Part shown: piece by piece, positions 25,055-32,605 of the stretch
Numbering within the stretch: the first letter of the stretch is position 1
Layout of the letters: the number at the start of each line of letters is the position of its first letter
Assembly (NCBI GenBank): GCA_965215775.1
Contig: CBDCEG010000008.1
Location: 1 to 34,605, forward strand
Source of the DNA: CBDCEG01 sp965215775
GTDB lineage: Bacteria > Pseudomonadota > Gammaproteobacteria > Cardiobacteriales > Ostreibacteriaceae
Length of the DNA: 34,605 nucleotides
Direction: 5' to 3'
Translations under genes and position numbers: made by a program
Notes under the pieces: model-generated
Told to the model about the DNA's origin: nothing
The model's input: the letters and a program-made list of their open reading frames with translations, nothing else
Databases searched by the model: none

Positions 25055-25783
25055 ATGAATATTTCAAAATTTATTAGCTTTACGCCGTTAGTTTTGGGTG
25101 GTTTCTTGATGGGTGCAAATGCCCAAGAAATAAGCTCGCAAACTAGGTTGTTAGTTAAAACTGATGAGAAAATAACCATTTCTAGCCCAATGACTGGAAA
25201 AATAAAATATCTTAAAGTGAAAAATGGAGAGCTTTTTAAAAAAGGGCAAACGCTAGTAAAATTTGACTGCAGAATTCAAAATGCACAATTAAATTATGCA
25301 AAAGCAAGCACTAATGGAACATACAAAACACTTGTAGCAAAACGAAAACTTAAAAAGTTAGGCTCAGGTAGTCAATTAGATATTGATTTAGCAAGTGCTG
25401 AATATACAAAAGCAAAAGCTGATAAAAATAAAGCTTCTGCTTTTATAAGCTTATGTTCAATCAAAGCACCATTTAACGGCAGTGTTGTTGAAAAACATAA
25501 AAATAACAATGAATATGTGAAAGAAGCTGATAAAGTTCTTAGTATTCTAAATCGCGATAATATTATTGTTGAAGTTTTAATATCAGCTGAGAGCTTAACT
25601 AAATTTAAAAAGGGAACGCAGTTCAACTTTAAGGTTAACGCTATAAATAAAACATATACAGCTACAATTGAAAGAACTGGTGCTTCTATAGATCCTGTGA
25701 GTCAAATGTTACCTGTTTACGCGAAAGTGACTAATGCTGATGATGAGCTAATCCCTGGAATGATAGGAACAATAACTAAATAA
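25055..25783 (+). CDS. HlyD-type periplasmic adaptor subunit with signal peptide
   Basis: The 242-residue protein has a cleavable signal (FISFTPLVLGGFLMGANA before QEIS). A lipoyl-like half follows, MTGKIKYLKVKNGELFKKGQ near residue 48, then a short helical hairpin. The second half has SLCSIKAPFNGSVVEKHKNN near 131, and a beta-barrel region ends GMIGTITK. This is the minimal layout of a periplasmic adaptor, shorter than the RND-type adaptor at 11752. It lies 35 nt after ileS and 184 nt before a GAF-HlyD protein. The pair probably forms one export apparatus. No transporter is adjacent, so substrate and partner are inferred only from the LEPR/DUF4347 gene 6 kb away. Confidence 0.82.
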   Translation: MNISKFISFTPLVLGGFLMGANAQEISSQTRLLVKTDEKITISSPMTGKIKYLKVKNGELFKKGQTLVKFDCRIQNAQLNYAKASTNGTYKTLVAKRKLKKLGSGSQLDIDLASAEYTKAKADKNKASAFISLCSIKAPFNGSVVEKHKNNNEYVKEADKVLSILNRDNIIVEVLISAESLTKFKKGTQFNFKVNAINKTYTATIERTGASIDPVSQMLPVYAKVTNADDELIPGMIGTITK

Positions 25784-25967
25784 AATACAAAACTAACTAA
25801 ATTTTAATAAATAAAGATTCAAAAGCATAATTAATAATTGAATAAATTCTATAACATAATAATAACAATCAAAATAACAACTAAAACAACAGTAATAATA
25901 TACAGATAAAAATATATTAAAGTGTCTTCTTGAATTTATAAATTTATAACTTAAATATATAAATAAT

Positions 25968-27338
25968 ATGGATAACAATCAAGGTCAACCAACAGCCGCC
26001 GAGCTTAGTAGTCAAGTTCACGGTTTAAATACTCTTTGGCAATTAAGCACAGAGGCTAGAGCAGCTGAAAATCTAAATGAGCTTTCTTACATAATTGCTA
26101 ATGAAACTCAACGGCTTGTAAAATATAAACAATCTGCTCTTTGGGTTAAAGAAAATGGAAGGTTAGGTAAAATTCTAGCTGTTTCTTCTGTCTCAAAAGT
26201 AGAAAAAAATGCCCAATATATTATTTGGTTAAGAAAGGTTGCTAAATATTTCTATAAAAATGGTGCTAAAGATTTAAGGGCAATAGCAAAAGAAGAGTTA
26301 CCAGAAAAGCTTCAAAATGATGAGCTAGCTTTTCCACATATAGCTTGGGTTCCTTTGCTAGATTCAAATAATAACTTTGTTGCTGGAACTATTTGCCTTA
26401 AATATGAGCCTTGGAATGAGGGAGAATTAAGCTTATTAAAATTAATAAATGATAGTTATGCACATAGTTTCTCAGCATTGAGTAAGAAAAAAACTATAAC
26501 AAATTCTATTAATTTATTTAGAAAGAGGATTGTTTTTTTATTCGTCCTTGCTGTTTTAATTTTCTCTTTATTTATTCCGATTTCAATGACCGCACTTGCA
26601 CCAGCTGAGATTATACCAATTGCTCCCAAAATAATTACTTCACCTTATTCAGGAGTTATTGATAAGTTTTTAGTATTGCAAAATAGTGAAGTTAGTAAAG
26701 ATGATATTTTATTCAATCTTGATGATACAGATCTTAAAAATAGAGCAGCAGTTGCTTATGAGGAATATCAAATATTTAGTGAAAGTTTAGCAAGAGCTTC
26801 AAAACAAGCATTTGTAGATAATGAAGCAAAAGCTAAAATAATTCAGCTAGGACTGGAGCGAGATCAAAAATTTATTGAATGGGAGCATGCAAAAGAGTTG
26901 TTAGATAAAGTGCAAATAAAATCACCAACTAACGGACTAGCAATTTTCACAGATCCAAATGAATGGCGTGGTAAACCAGTTCAAGTCGGTGAAAAAGTTA
27001 TGCTTATAGCTAATCCAAATAAAGTTGAGATTAAAGTTAACTTAGAAGTAAATAATACAATTATCTTTGAGAAAGATGCAAAAGTTCTATTTTTCTTAAA
27101 TATTGACCCACTAAATCCAATAGATGCAAAGGTTAGAGCAATATCTTATGAGGCAACCCAAACACCTGAAAAAAATCTAGCATATAATATAAAAGCAACT
27201 TTACTTATTGATAAAGATAAGCCTTTGCCAAGGATAGGACTAAAGGGAACTGCAAAAATATATGGTCAAAAAGTAACTGTTTTCTACTATTTATTTAGAA
27301 GACCTATTTCTTGGATTAGACAAAAAACAGGTTTTTAG
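25968..27338 (+). CDS. membrane protein with N-terminal GAF-like domain and C-terminal HlyD adaptor domain
   Basis: The 456-residue protein is a fusion. Residues about 20-170 look like a GAF domain: NELSYIIANETQRLVKYKQS, then SALWVKENG, then FPHIAWVPLLDSNNNFVAGT. One membrane helix follows near 186-208. A HlyD-like periplasmic part then has ITSPYSGVIDKFLVLQNSEV near 225, a helical hairpin, VQIKSPTNGLAIFTDPNEW near 315, and a barrel ending LKGTAKIYGQK. The GAF part would be cytoplasmic and the adaptor periplasmic. Such GAF-HlyD proteins are, as I recall, found near large repetitive secreted proteins. It lies downstream of a second adaptor. A terminator between it and aspA serves the opposite strand. 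Confidence 0.8.
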   Translation: MDNNQGQPTAAELSSQVHGLNTLWQLSTEARAAENLNELSYIIANETQRLVKYKQSALWVKENGRLGKILAVSSVSKVEKNAQYIIWLRKVAKYFYKNGAKDLRAIAKEELPEKLQNDELAFPHIAWVPLLDSNNNFVAGTICLKYEPWNEGELSLLKLINDSYAHSFSALSKKKTITNSINLFRKRIVFLFVLAVLIFSLFIPISMTALAPAEIIPIAPKIITSPYSGVIDKFLVLQNSEVSKDDILFNLDDTDLKNRAAVAYEEYQIFSESLARASKQAFVDNEAKAKIIQLGLERDQKFIEWEHAKELLDKVQIKSPTNGLAIFTDPNEWRGKPVQVGEKVMLIANPNKVEIKVNLEVNNTIIFEKDAKVLFFLNIDPLNPIDAKVRAISYEATQTPEKNLAYNIKATLLIDKDKPLPRIGLKGTAKIYGQKVTVFYYLFRRPISWIRQKTGF

Positions 27339-27381
27339 TAGTTATTTATAATTGCAACTATAACAGTAAAAGTAATTATAC

Positions 27382-27424
27382 AAAAAAGCCCAAGGAATTA
27401 AATTAAGCAGTAATTACCTTGGGC
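27382..27424 (-). terminator. intrinsic terminator of aspA
   Basis: GCCCAAGG (27388-27395) and CCTTGGGC (27417-27424) form a perfect 8-bp stem with extra inner pairs (AATTA with TAATT). On the minus strand the stem is followed by six T residues (27387-27382), 30 nt past the aspA stop. Confidence 0.9.
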
Positions 27425-27453
27425 GACTAAATTTTATATCTAATTTTTTAAAT

Positions 27454-28875
27454 TTAATCTTCTTGTTTTGCTGTATATTTTGGGTTCATTAGATTTTCTT
27501 TAGAAAGAATTTTATCTAATTTAGATTCTTCCATAAGCCCTCTTTCTAGCACAACTTCTCTTACATTCTTACCAGTTTGTGCACATATTTTACCAACAAT
27601 ATCACCTTCATCATGTCCGATAAATGGATTCAGATAAGTAATAATTCCGATTGAATTAAACACGCCATCTAAACATACTTTTTCATTTACAGTTATTCCT
27701 GAAATACATTTTTCTTGTAAATTAACGCAAGCATTTCCCAATATTTTAATTGACTCAAACATACATTGACCGATAACAGGTTCCATTACATTTAATTGTA
27801 ATTGTCCAGCTTCCGCTGCCATTGTTATGGTCATATCATTACCAATTACTTTGAAGCAAACTTGATTTACAACTTCTGGGATTACTGGATTCACTTTTGC
27901 TGGCATAATTGAAGAGCCTGCTTGCATTTCTGGTAAGTTCAATTCATTTAGTCCAACTCTTGGTCCAGATGATAAAAGCCTTAAATCGTTACAAATTTTT
28001 GATAATTTAACAGCCAATCGTTTTAATGCACTATGAACCATAACATAAGCACCACAATCAGAAGTTGCTTCAATTAAATTTTCTGGGCTTTTACATTCAA
28101 AACCAGTTATTTGGCTTAGTTTTTGTAATGATAATTCATGAAAACCTTCAACTGCATTTAAGCCTGTTCCAATTGCTGTTGCTCCTAAATTAACTTCTAA
28201 TAGTAAATCAGAAATTAGGCTTATATTTTTAAGCTCTTCTTTTAAAAGTGTTGCATAAGCTTCAAACTCTTGTCCAACTGACATTGGAACTGCATCTTGA
28301 AGCTGTGTTCTTCCCATCTTAATAATATCTTTAAATTCTTTTCCTTTTTCAAGAAATCCTTTTTGTAATAACTCAATTGGTGCTAATAGTTTTTGCAAAT
28401 CCGAATAAACTGCAATTCTAAATCCAGTTGGATAAGCACCATTTGTTGATTGGCATTTATTAACATGGTCATTTGGATTTATTATATTATAGCTTCCTTT
28501 TGGCTCTCCCATTAATTCCAAAGCAACATTTGCAACAACTTCATTTGTATTCATATTTACAGAAGTTCCAGCTCCACCTTGAAAAACATCAACTGGGAAT
28601 TGGCTAATATATTTATCATCTTCTCTTGCTAAAATTTCTTCACAAGCTTTAATAATAAAATTAGCCTTGTCTTGAGGAATAGCTTTTAGGTCTTTATTTG
28701 CCATTGCTGCTGCTTTTTTTACATAAATCATACCTAAAACAAATTCAGGCACATCTGATATTTTTTCTGATGAAATATTAAAGTTCTCAATTGCTCTTTG
28801 AGTATGAACTCCATAATAAAACTCATTATTAATTTCCTTTTTTCCAAGTAGATCGGTTTCAATTCTTGTTGTCAT
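27454..28875 (-). CDS. aspA: aspartate ammonia-lyase (aspartase)
   Basis: AspA converts L-aspartate to fumarate and ammonia. The 473-residue protein belongs to the aspartase/fumarase superfamily, with YYGVHTQRAIENFNIS near residue 19 and the signature GSSIMPAKVNPVIPEVVNQV near 317. TSVNMNTNEVVAN near 105 and DHVNKCQSTNGAYPTGF near 137 also fit. The GVHTQRA start and HVNKCQSTN region favour aspartase over fumarase C. It lies downstream of the Dcu transporter on the same strand, so imported aspartate could be deaminated and the fumarate used for respiration or exchange. A CGGAG ribosome-binding site precedes it. Confidence 0.94.
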   Translation of the reverse strand: MTTRIETDLLGKKEINNEFYYGVHTQRAIENFNISSEKISDVPEFVLGMIYVKKAAAMANKDLKAIPQDKANFIIKACEEILAREDDKYISQFPVDVFQGGAGTSVNMNTNEVVANVALELMGEPKGSYNIINPNDHVNKCQSTNGAYPTGFRIAVYSDLQKLLAPIELLQKGFLEKGKEFKDIIKMGRTQLQDAVPMSVGQEFEAYATLLKEELKNISLISDLLLEVNLGATAIGTGLNAVEGFHELSLQKLSQITGFECKSPENLIEATSDCGAYVMVHSALKRLAVKLSKICNDLRLLSSGPRVGLNELNLPEMQAGSSIMPAKVNPVIPEVVNQVCFKVIGNDMTITMAAEAGQLQLNVMEPVIGQCMFESIKILGNACVNLQEKCISGITVNEKVCLDGVFNSIGIITYLNPFIGHDEGDIVGKICAQTGKNVREVVLERGLMEESKLDKILSKENLMNPKYTAKQED

Positions 28876-28903
28876 TATTAACTCCGTTAGTTATATTTTT
28901 TTA

Positions 28904-28960
28904 TAAAAAAAGGAGCGGTAATTTTACTAAAGTTTTTTGCCTAAAGTAAAAACAGCTCCT
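28904..28960 (-). terminator. hairpin with T-run between dcuB and aspA
   Basis: AGGAGC (28911-28916) pairs with GCTCCT (28955-28960), and inner TTTTACT can pair with AGTAAAA. On the minus strand a seven-T run follows (28910-28904), just before the aspA ribosome-binding site. It can end dcuB transcripts or lower expression of aspA relative to dcuB. Confidence 0.7.
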
Positions 28961-28973
28961 TGGTTAGGAATAA

Positions 28974-30278
28974 TTATAAAATTATTCCAGTCAAAGCAAA
29001 TCCTAGCAATACAGAGCTAGCAATAGTAACCACACCTGGGATGAAAAATGGGTGGTTAAATACATACTTACCAACTCTAGTAGATCCTGTATCATCCATT
29101 TCCACCGCTGCAATTAGCGTTGGGTAAGTTGGAAGCACAAATAACGCACTTACTGCTGCAAAAGAAGCTATTGCTGCCGCTGGACTAACTAAAGTTAAGG
29201 CTGCAGGCATTAAAGTTCTTGTTGTTGCTGCTTGTGAATATAAAAGCATAGAAGCAAAAAATAATACAACTGCTAATAACCAAGGTTGTTGTTGTAAAAC
29301 ATTTCCTGCCAATTGTTTTATTTCTACAATATGGTTTTGTACAAATATATTTCCTAACCATGCAACACCTAGCACACATATTGCCGCACTCATTCCTGAT
29401 TTAAAAGTTGATGCATTTAGTATTTTAGCAGCATCAATTTTGCAAATTCCTACAATTAAAGCAGCTGCTGTCATCATAAATAACATAATAGCTTCATTTC
29501 TTTGAACTGGTGGGTGCTCTATTCTCTTAACCATAATTGCATAAATAATAACAGCAACAATTGCCAAAGCAAAAATAATTACTGAAGTAAGTCCTGTTTT
29601 TGGAATTTCTCTTGCTTCTGCTTTTACAGGTTCTTTAATTAATCCTTTTGCCAATCTATCTTGATAAATTGGGTCATCTTTTAATTCTTTACCTAAAAAT
29701 TGAGCAACAAAAGCACCAATCATACAAGCAACAAAAGTAGTAGGAATACAAATAGCTAATAGTTGTAAGTAACTAATGTCAAAAGGGTCTAAAAATCCAG
29801 CAAAAACAACAACTGCTGCAGAAACAGGAGAAGCAGTAATTGCAACTTGAGATGCAACAACAGCAATAGAAAGAGGTCTTGATGGTCTAATTCCTTGTCC
29901 TTTTGCAACTTCTGCAATTACTGGCAAAGTTGAAAATGCAGTATGCCCAGTCCCTGCTAATAAAGTCATAAAATAAGTAACTATTGGAGCATATATTGTA
30001 ATTCTTTTAGGATTTTTTCTTAAGAAATTCTCAGCTTTATCAACCAGCCAATCCATACCACCAGCTACTTGCATAGCTGAAACTGTTGCAATAACTGACA
30101 TAATGATAAGAATTACACTTATCGGAATATGTTTTGAACTTGTTTCTAATCCAAAACCTAAAGTTAAAACCAAAACACCTGCAGCACCAGCAAATCCAAT
30201 TCCAATGCTTCCAAATCTAGCACCAACAAATATAAACAGTAAGACAATCGCCAACTGTGCAAAAATCATTAAATCCAT
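28974..30278 (-). CDS. dcuB: anaerobic C4-dicarboxylate transporter (DcuA/DcuB family)
   Basis: Dcu proteins exchange aspartate, fumarate or malate for succinate across the inner membrane, mainly under anaerobic conditions. The 434-residue protein is highly hydrophobic with about ten or more helices. It shows AGTGHTAFSTLPVIAEVAKG near residue 108 and RPSRPLSIAVVASQVAITAS near 131, which match the family. TRTLMPAALTLV lies near 352. AAGGTGA precedes the ATG. I cannot separate DcuA from DcuB by eye, so the symbol is approximate. It lies upstream of aspA, with a hairpin terminator between them. Confidence 0.88.
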   Translation of the reverse strand: MDLMIFAQLAIVLLFIFVGARFGSIGIGFAGAAGVLVLTLGFGLETSSKHIPISVILIIMSVIATVSAMQVAGGMDWLVDKAENFLRKNPKRITIYAPIVTYFMTLLAGTGHTAFSTLPVIAEVAKGQGIRPSRPLSIAVVASQVAITASPVSAAVVVFAGFLDPFDISYLQLLAICIPTTFVACMIGAFVAQFLGKELKDDPIYQDRLAKGLIKEPVKAEAREIPKTGLTSVIIFALAIVAVIIYAIMVKRIEHPPVQRNEAIMLFMMTAAALIVGICKIDAAKILNASTFKSGMSAAICVLGVAWLGNIFVQNHIVEIKQLAGNVLQQQPWLLAVVLFFASMLLYSQAATTRTLMPAALTLVSPAAAIASFAAVSALFVLPTYPTLIAAVEMDDTGSTRVGKYVFNHPFFIPGVVTIASSVLLGFALTGIIL

Positions 30279-30617
30279 AATATCACCTTAGCAAAGCTAA
30301 ATAAAAAGTTAAAAAATCAAAAAGTTAAAACGGTGAAACAAAACCTACAAAGCATTAAAATTTATAAGCTCTATTTCATATTCGGCTTGATTATACTAGT
30401 ATAACTAAAATTAACACTTTTATTTATAATGTTAATTGATTTTTCGCAATAGATTGACTGATTTTTCATTGTTATTTGCTTAATTATTATATAGATAATA
30501 CATTACCTAGCTTTTTACTAAGGAATAAATTCTCACTTTTAAAGATTTAAAATCTAAAATAATAAACTTTAGTGTAAAATATTTTAACTAACTAAACTTT
30601 TAAAAATATACCAAACT
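30279..30617. other. divergent promoter region between dcuB and rsmB
   Basis: No ORF is present. On the minus strand a perfect TATAAT (30395-30390) is a candidate -10 for dcuB, without a good -35. It overlaps a 14-bp palindrome TTATACTAGTATAA (30391-30404). About 60 bp upstream of the expected dcuB start is TTGAT-N4-CGCAA (30436-30449). This is an imperfect FNR-type box (consensus TTGAT-N4-ATCAA), at roughly a class I activator distance. Anaerobic control of dcuB would make sense, but the right half-site is poor. Confidence 0.3.
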
Positions 30618-31904
30618 ATGAATAGCAGGCTAGCAAGCACCAAATCAGTTATAGATGTGATAATTTACAAAAAATCCTTATCAGAAGTTTTACCAAGTTA
30701 TTTAGAACATATAAACAAACCATCGGACAAAGGCTTATACCATCAAATAACTTATGGAACTCTAAGAAATTACCCAAGTTTAGTTTTAAATTTTAGTCAA
30801 TTTTTGAATAAGAAAATCTCAAAAAAGAATAAAAAACTAGAAATACTATTATCAATTGCAACTTATCAGCTTTTATTTATGGAAAAGGCAGATTATGCTG
30901 TTATAAATGATATGGTTAATATTTGTGAAGAGTTAAATATTGGCTGGGCGAAAGGTCTAGCAAATGCAGTTTTACGCAAAGTTTCCAAAATAGAACCGCA
31001 AAACATAAAAGTTAGCCCAACTTTTGATCAGCCAAAATGGTTATTTGATAACTTAAAAAAATCATATCCAAATGATTATAAAGAGATTTGTTCAACCCAT
31101 CATACTCAAGCAAAAACAATGCTTAGAACTCATAATTACAATCGTGATGAATATTTGAAGTTACTTTTAGATATTCCAATTGATGCAACCGCACACCCAG
31201 ACAGTAAGGAAGCAATTATTTTAAACCAAAATACTATAATTCCAGAATTACCTTTGTTTGAAGAGGGGAATATTACAGTTCAAGATGCAAATGCTCAACT
31301 GGCTGCAAATTTACTTGGTTTAAAAGATAATATGAAAGTGCTTGATGGATGTGCTGCTCCTGGTGGTAAAACTGCACATATTGCAACAAAAGCCAATAAT
31401 TTGGATATAACTGCAATTGATTTAAATGATAAGCGAGTTTCAAAAATGTTAGAAACATTTAAAAGATTACAAGTAGATAAAAATATAACTATAAAAACCT
31501 CAAAACTAGAAGACTTGGATAATTGGTTTGATGGTGAGAAATTTGATAGGATTTTGCTTGACGCACCTTGCTCAGCAACAGGTATTATCAGAAAACACCC
31601 TGATATTTTATTCCATAGGACAGTAGAAGATATAAAAGAATTAGTTAAGATACAATGCCAGCTTTTAGCGGTTTGCTGGAGTTTGCTAAAAGATGATGGC
31701 GTTTTGGTCTATGCAACTTGCTCAATATTGCCTGATGAAAATATTAACCAAATAACTAAATTTATTACTGAAAATAATAATGCAAAACTAAAATCAGTTG
31801 CACATAATCGTGGAGAAAAAACTGATAACAATACAATCCAATTTCTACCAAGTGAGTTTGGAGATGGATTTTTTTACGCGGTTATTCAGAAAACAACACC
31901 CTAA
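30618..31904 (+). CDS. rsmB: 16S rRNA m5C967 methyltransferase RsmB
   Basis: RsmB makes 5-methylcytosine at position 967 of 16S rRNA. The 428-residue protein has the N-terminal NusB-like RNA-binding domain (IEPQN linker near residue 130; KGLYHQITYGTLRNYPSLV near 37). The C-terminal methyltransferase has VLDGCAAPGGKTAHIATKA near 242 for SAM binding and LLDAPCSATGIIRKHPD near 313 with Cys318. The catalytic motif YATCSILPDEN has Cys368. Both cysteines of the mechanism are present. It is transcribed divergently from dcuB and is the last intact housekeeping gene before the repetitive surface-protein gene. Confidence 0.94.
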   Translation: MNSRLASTKSVIDVIIYKKSLSEVLPSYLEHINKPSDKGLYHQITYGTLRNYPSLVLNFSQFLNKKISKKNKKLEILLSIATYQLLFMEKADYAVINDMVNICEELNIGWAKGLANAVLRKVSKIEPQNIKVSPTFDQPKWLFDNLKKSYPNDYKEICSTHHTQAKTMLRTHNYNRDEYLKLLLDIPIDATAHPDSKEAIILNQNTIIPELPLFEEGNITVQDANAQLAANLLGLKDNMKVLDGCAAPGGKTAHIATKANNLDITAIDLNDKRVSKMLETFKRLQVDKNITIKTSKLEDLDNWFDGEKFDRILLDAPCSATGIIRKHPDILFHRTVEDIKELVKIQCQLLAVCWSLLKDDGVLVYATCSILPDENINQITKFITENNNAKLKSVAHNRGEKTDNNTIQFLPSEFGDGFFYAVIQKTTP

Positions 31905-32043
31905 AACTAGCCTCATAAAACCAACTTATTTACTAAGTATTATGATGAAGAAAGCAGAATATTTTATGTTATGATGTTTTTAATAATTACATTTAAATAA
32001 AGTAAAAAAGAATAAAAAAGTCAAGAAAAAACAAGAAATATAT

Positions 32044-32049
32044 TATAAT
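32044..32049 (+). promoter_or_regulatory. candidate -10 element (TATAAT) of the LEPR/DUF4347 gene
   Basis: A perfect TATAAT lies 26 nt before the ATG at 32076. The -35 region (around TCAAGA at 32021) is poor. Initiation near 32056 would leave the ATG at 32061 almost leaderless but give the ATG at 32076 a normal short leader with GAGGG at 32063-32067. Confidence 0.35.
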
Positions 32050-32075
32050 AAACTATAAAAATGAGGGTGTTAAAA

Positions 32076-32150
32076 ATGTTCAAACTATTCCAAGAAGCAA
32101 GAAGCAAGAAGCAAGAAGCAAGAAGCAAGAAGCAAGAAGCAAGAAGCTAA
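32076..32150 (+). CDS. OFF-state start of the phase-variable LEPR/DUF4347 protein gene
   Basis: The ATG at 32076 has the best ribosome-binding site of the locus (GAGGG, 8 nt upstream). From it translation gives MFKLF, then QEARSKK repeated through the heptamer tract, and stops at 32148-32150 after 24 codons. The LEPR/DUF4347 frame is different and has no start codon of its own upstream of the tract. One more heptamer, or two fewer, would join MFKLF-(QEARSKK)n to KLNDNLLKPKILMRMLEPR. An alternative ATG at 32061 is in the same frame. Confidence 0.6.
   Translation: MFKLFQEARSKKQEARSKKQEARS
32091..32146 (+). repeat. heptanucleotide repeat (CAAGAAG) x 8 in a coding start, probable phase-variation tract
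   Basis: Eight perfect uninterrupted copies of the 7-bp unit CAAGAAG span 56 bp. Three units encode QEARSKK, and the reading frame changes with every single unit. The in-frame (ON) copy number must be divisible by three (for example 6 or 9); eight gives a premature stop at 32148. Confidence 0.95.
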
Positions 32151-32179
32151 ACGATAACCTACTAAAACCCAAAATACTG

Positions 32180-32605
32180 ATGAGAATGCTTGAGCCAAGG
32201 ATTATGCTTGACGCGTCTCTTGGTGATGCAATTATTGATATTGTAGATATTTCTCAAGACTCGGTTGATTTTGACAAATTAGCTGATTTTTACAACAATC
32301 CAAATTCAGATAATCCAGCAAATTCAGAAAAAGATATAACAACGCTATTTAATGACTTTGAGCCACCAGTTGTTCGCAGTAGCCTTTCAAACCAATCCAA
32401 TAACCGCAACGAAATAGTAATAATTGATTCAAGTGTAACTAATTATGAAGTTTTGGCAGCTGATGCAAATTCAGAAGGAAATACTGTTTACATTATTGGA
32501 AAAGACCAAGGGATTGATGAAATAACACGAATTTTAGCAAGCTATGAGAACCAAAGCGTTGATGCTTTGCATATTATTTCTCACGGTGGTGATGGGTTTG
32601 TTTGA
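32180..32605 (+). CDS. LEPR motif plus N-terminal half of DUF4347 domain (frameshifted fragment of a giant secreted protein)
   Basis: The fragment begins MRMLEPRIMLDASLGD; the LEPRIMLDA phrase is the N-terminal LEPR-XLL-type sorting motif of large repetitive secreted proteins. After a variable region comes the first half of a DUF4347 domain: EIVIIDSSVTNYEVLAADAN near residue 74, VYIIGKDQGIDEITRILASY near 102, and DALHIISHGGDG near 128. It then hits TGA at 32603-32605. The frame is open back through the heptamer tract to KLNDNLLKPKIL, so the ATG at 32180, which lacks a ribosome-binding site, is probably not the true start. The domain continues in another frame from 32601. Confidence 0.8.
   Translation: MRMLEPRIMLDASLGDAIIDIVDISQDSVDFDKLADFYNNPNSDNPANSEKDITTLFNDFEPPVVRSSLSNQSNNRNEIVIIDSSVTNYEVLAADANSEGNTVYIIGKDQGIDEITRILASYENQSVDALHIISHGGDGFV

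Noticed and set aside
32091..32146. CRISPR array or simple low-complexity linker
   Set aside because: The unit is 7 bp with no spacers, so it is not CRISPR. Because the unit length is not a multiple of three and sits between a start codon and a domain, a phase switch explains it better than a linker.
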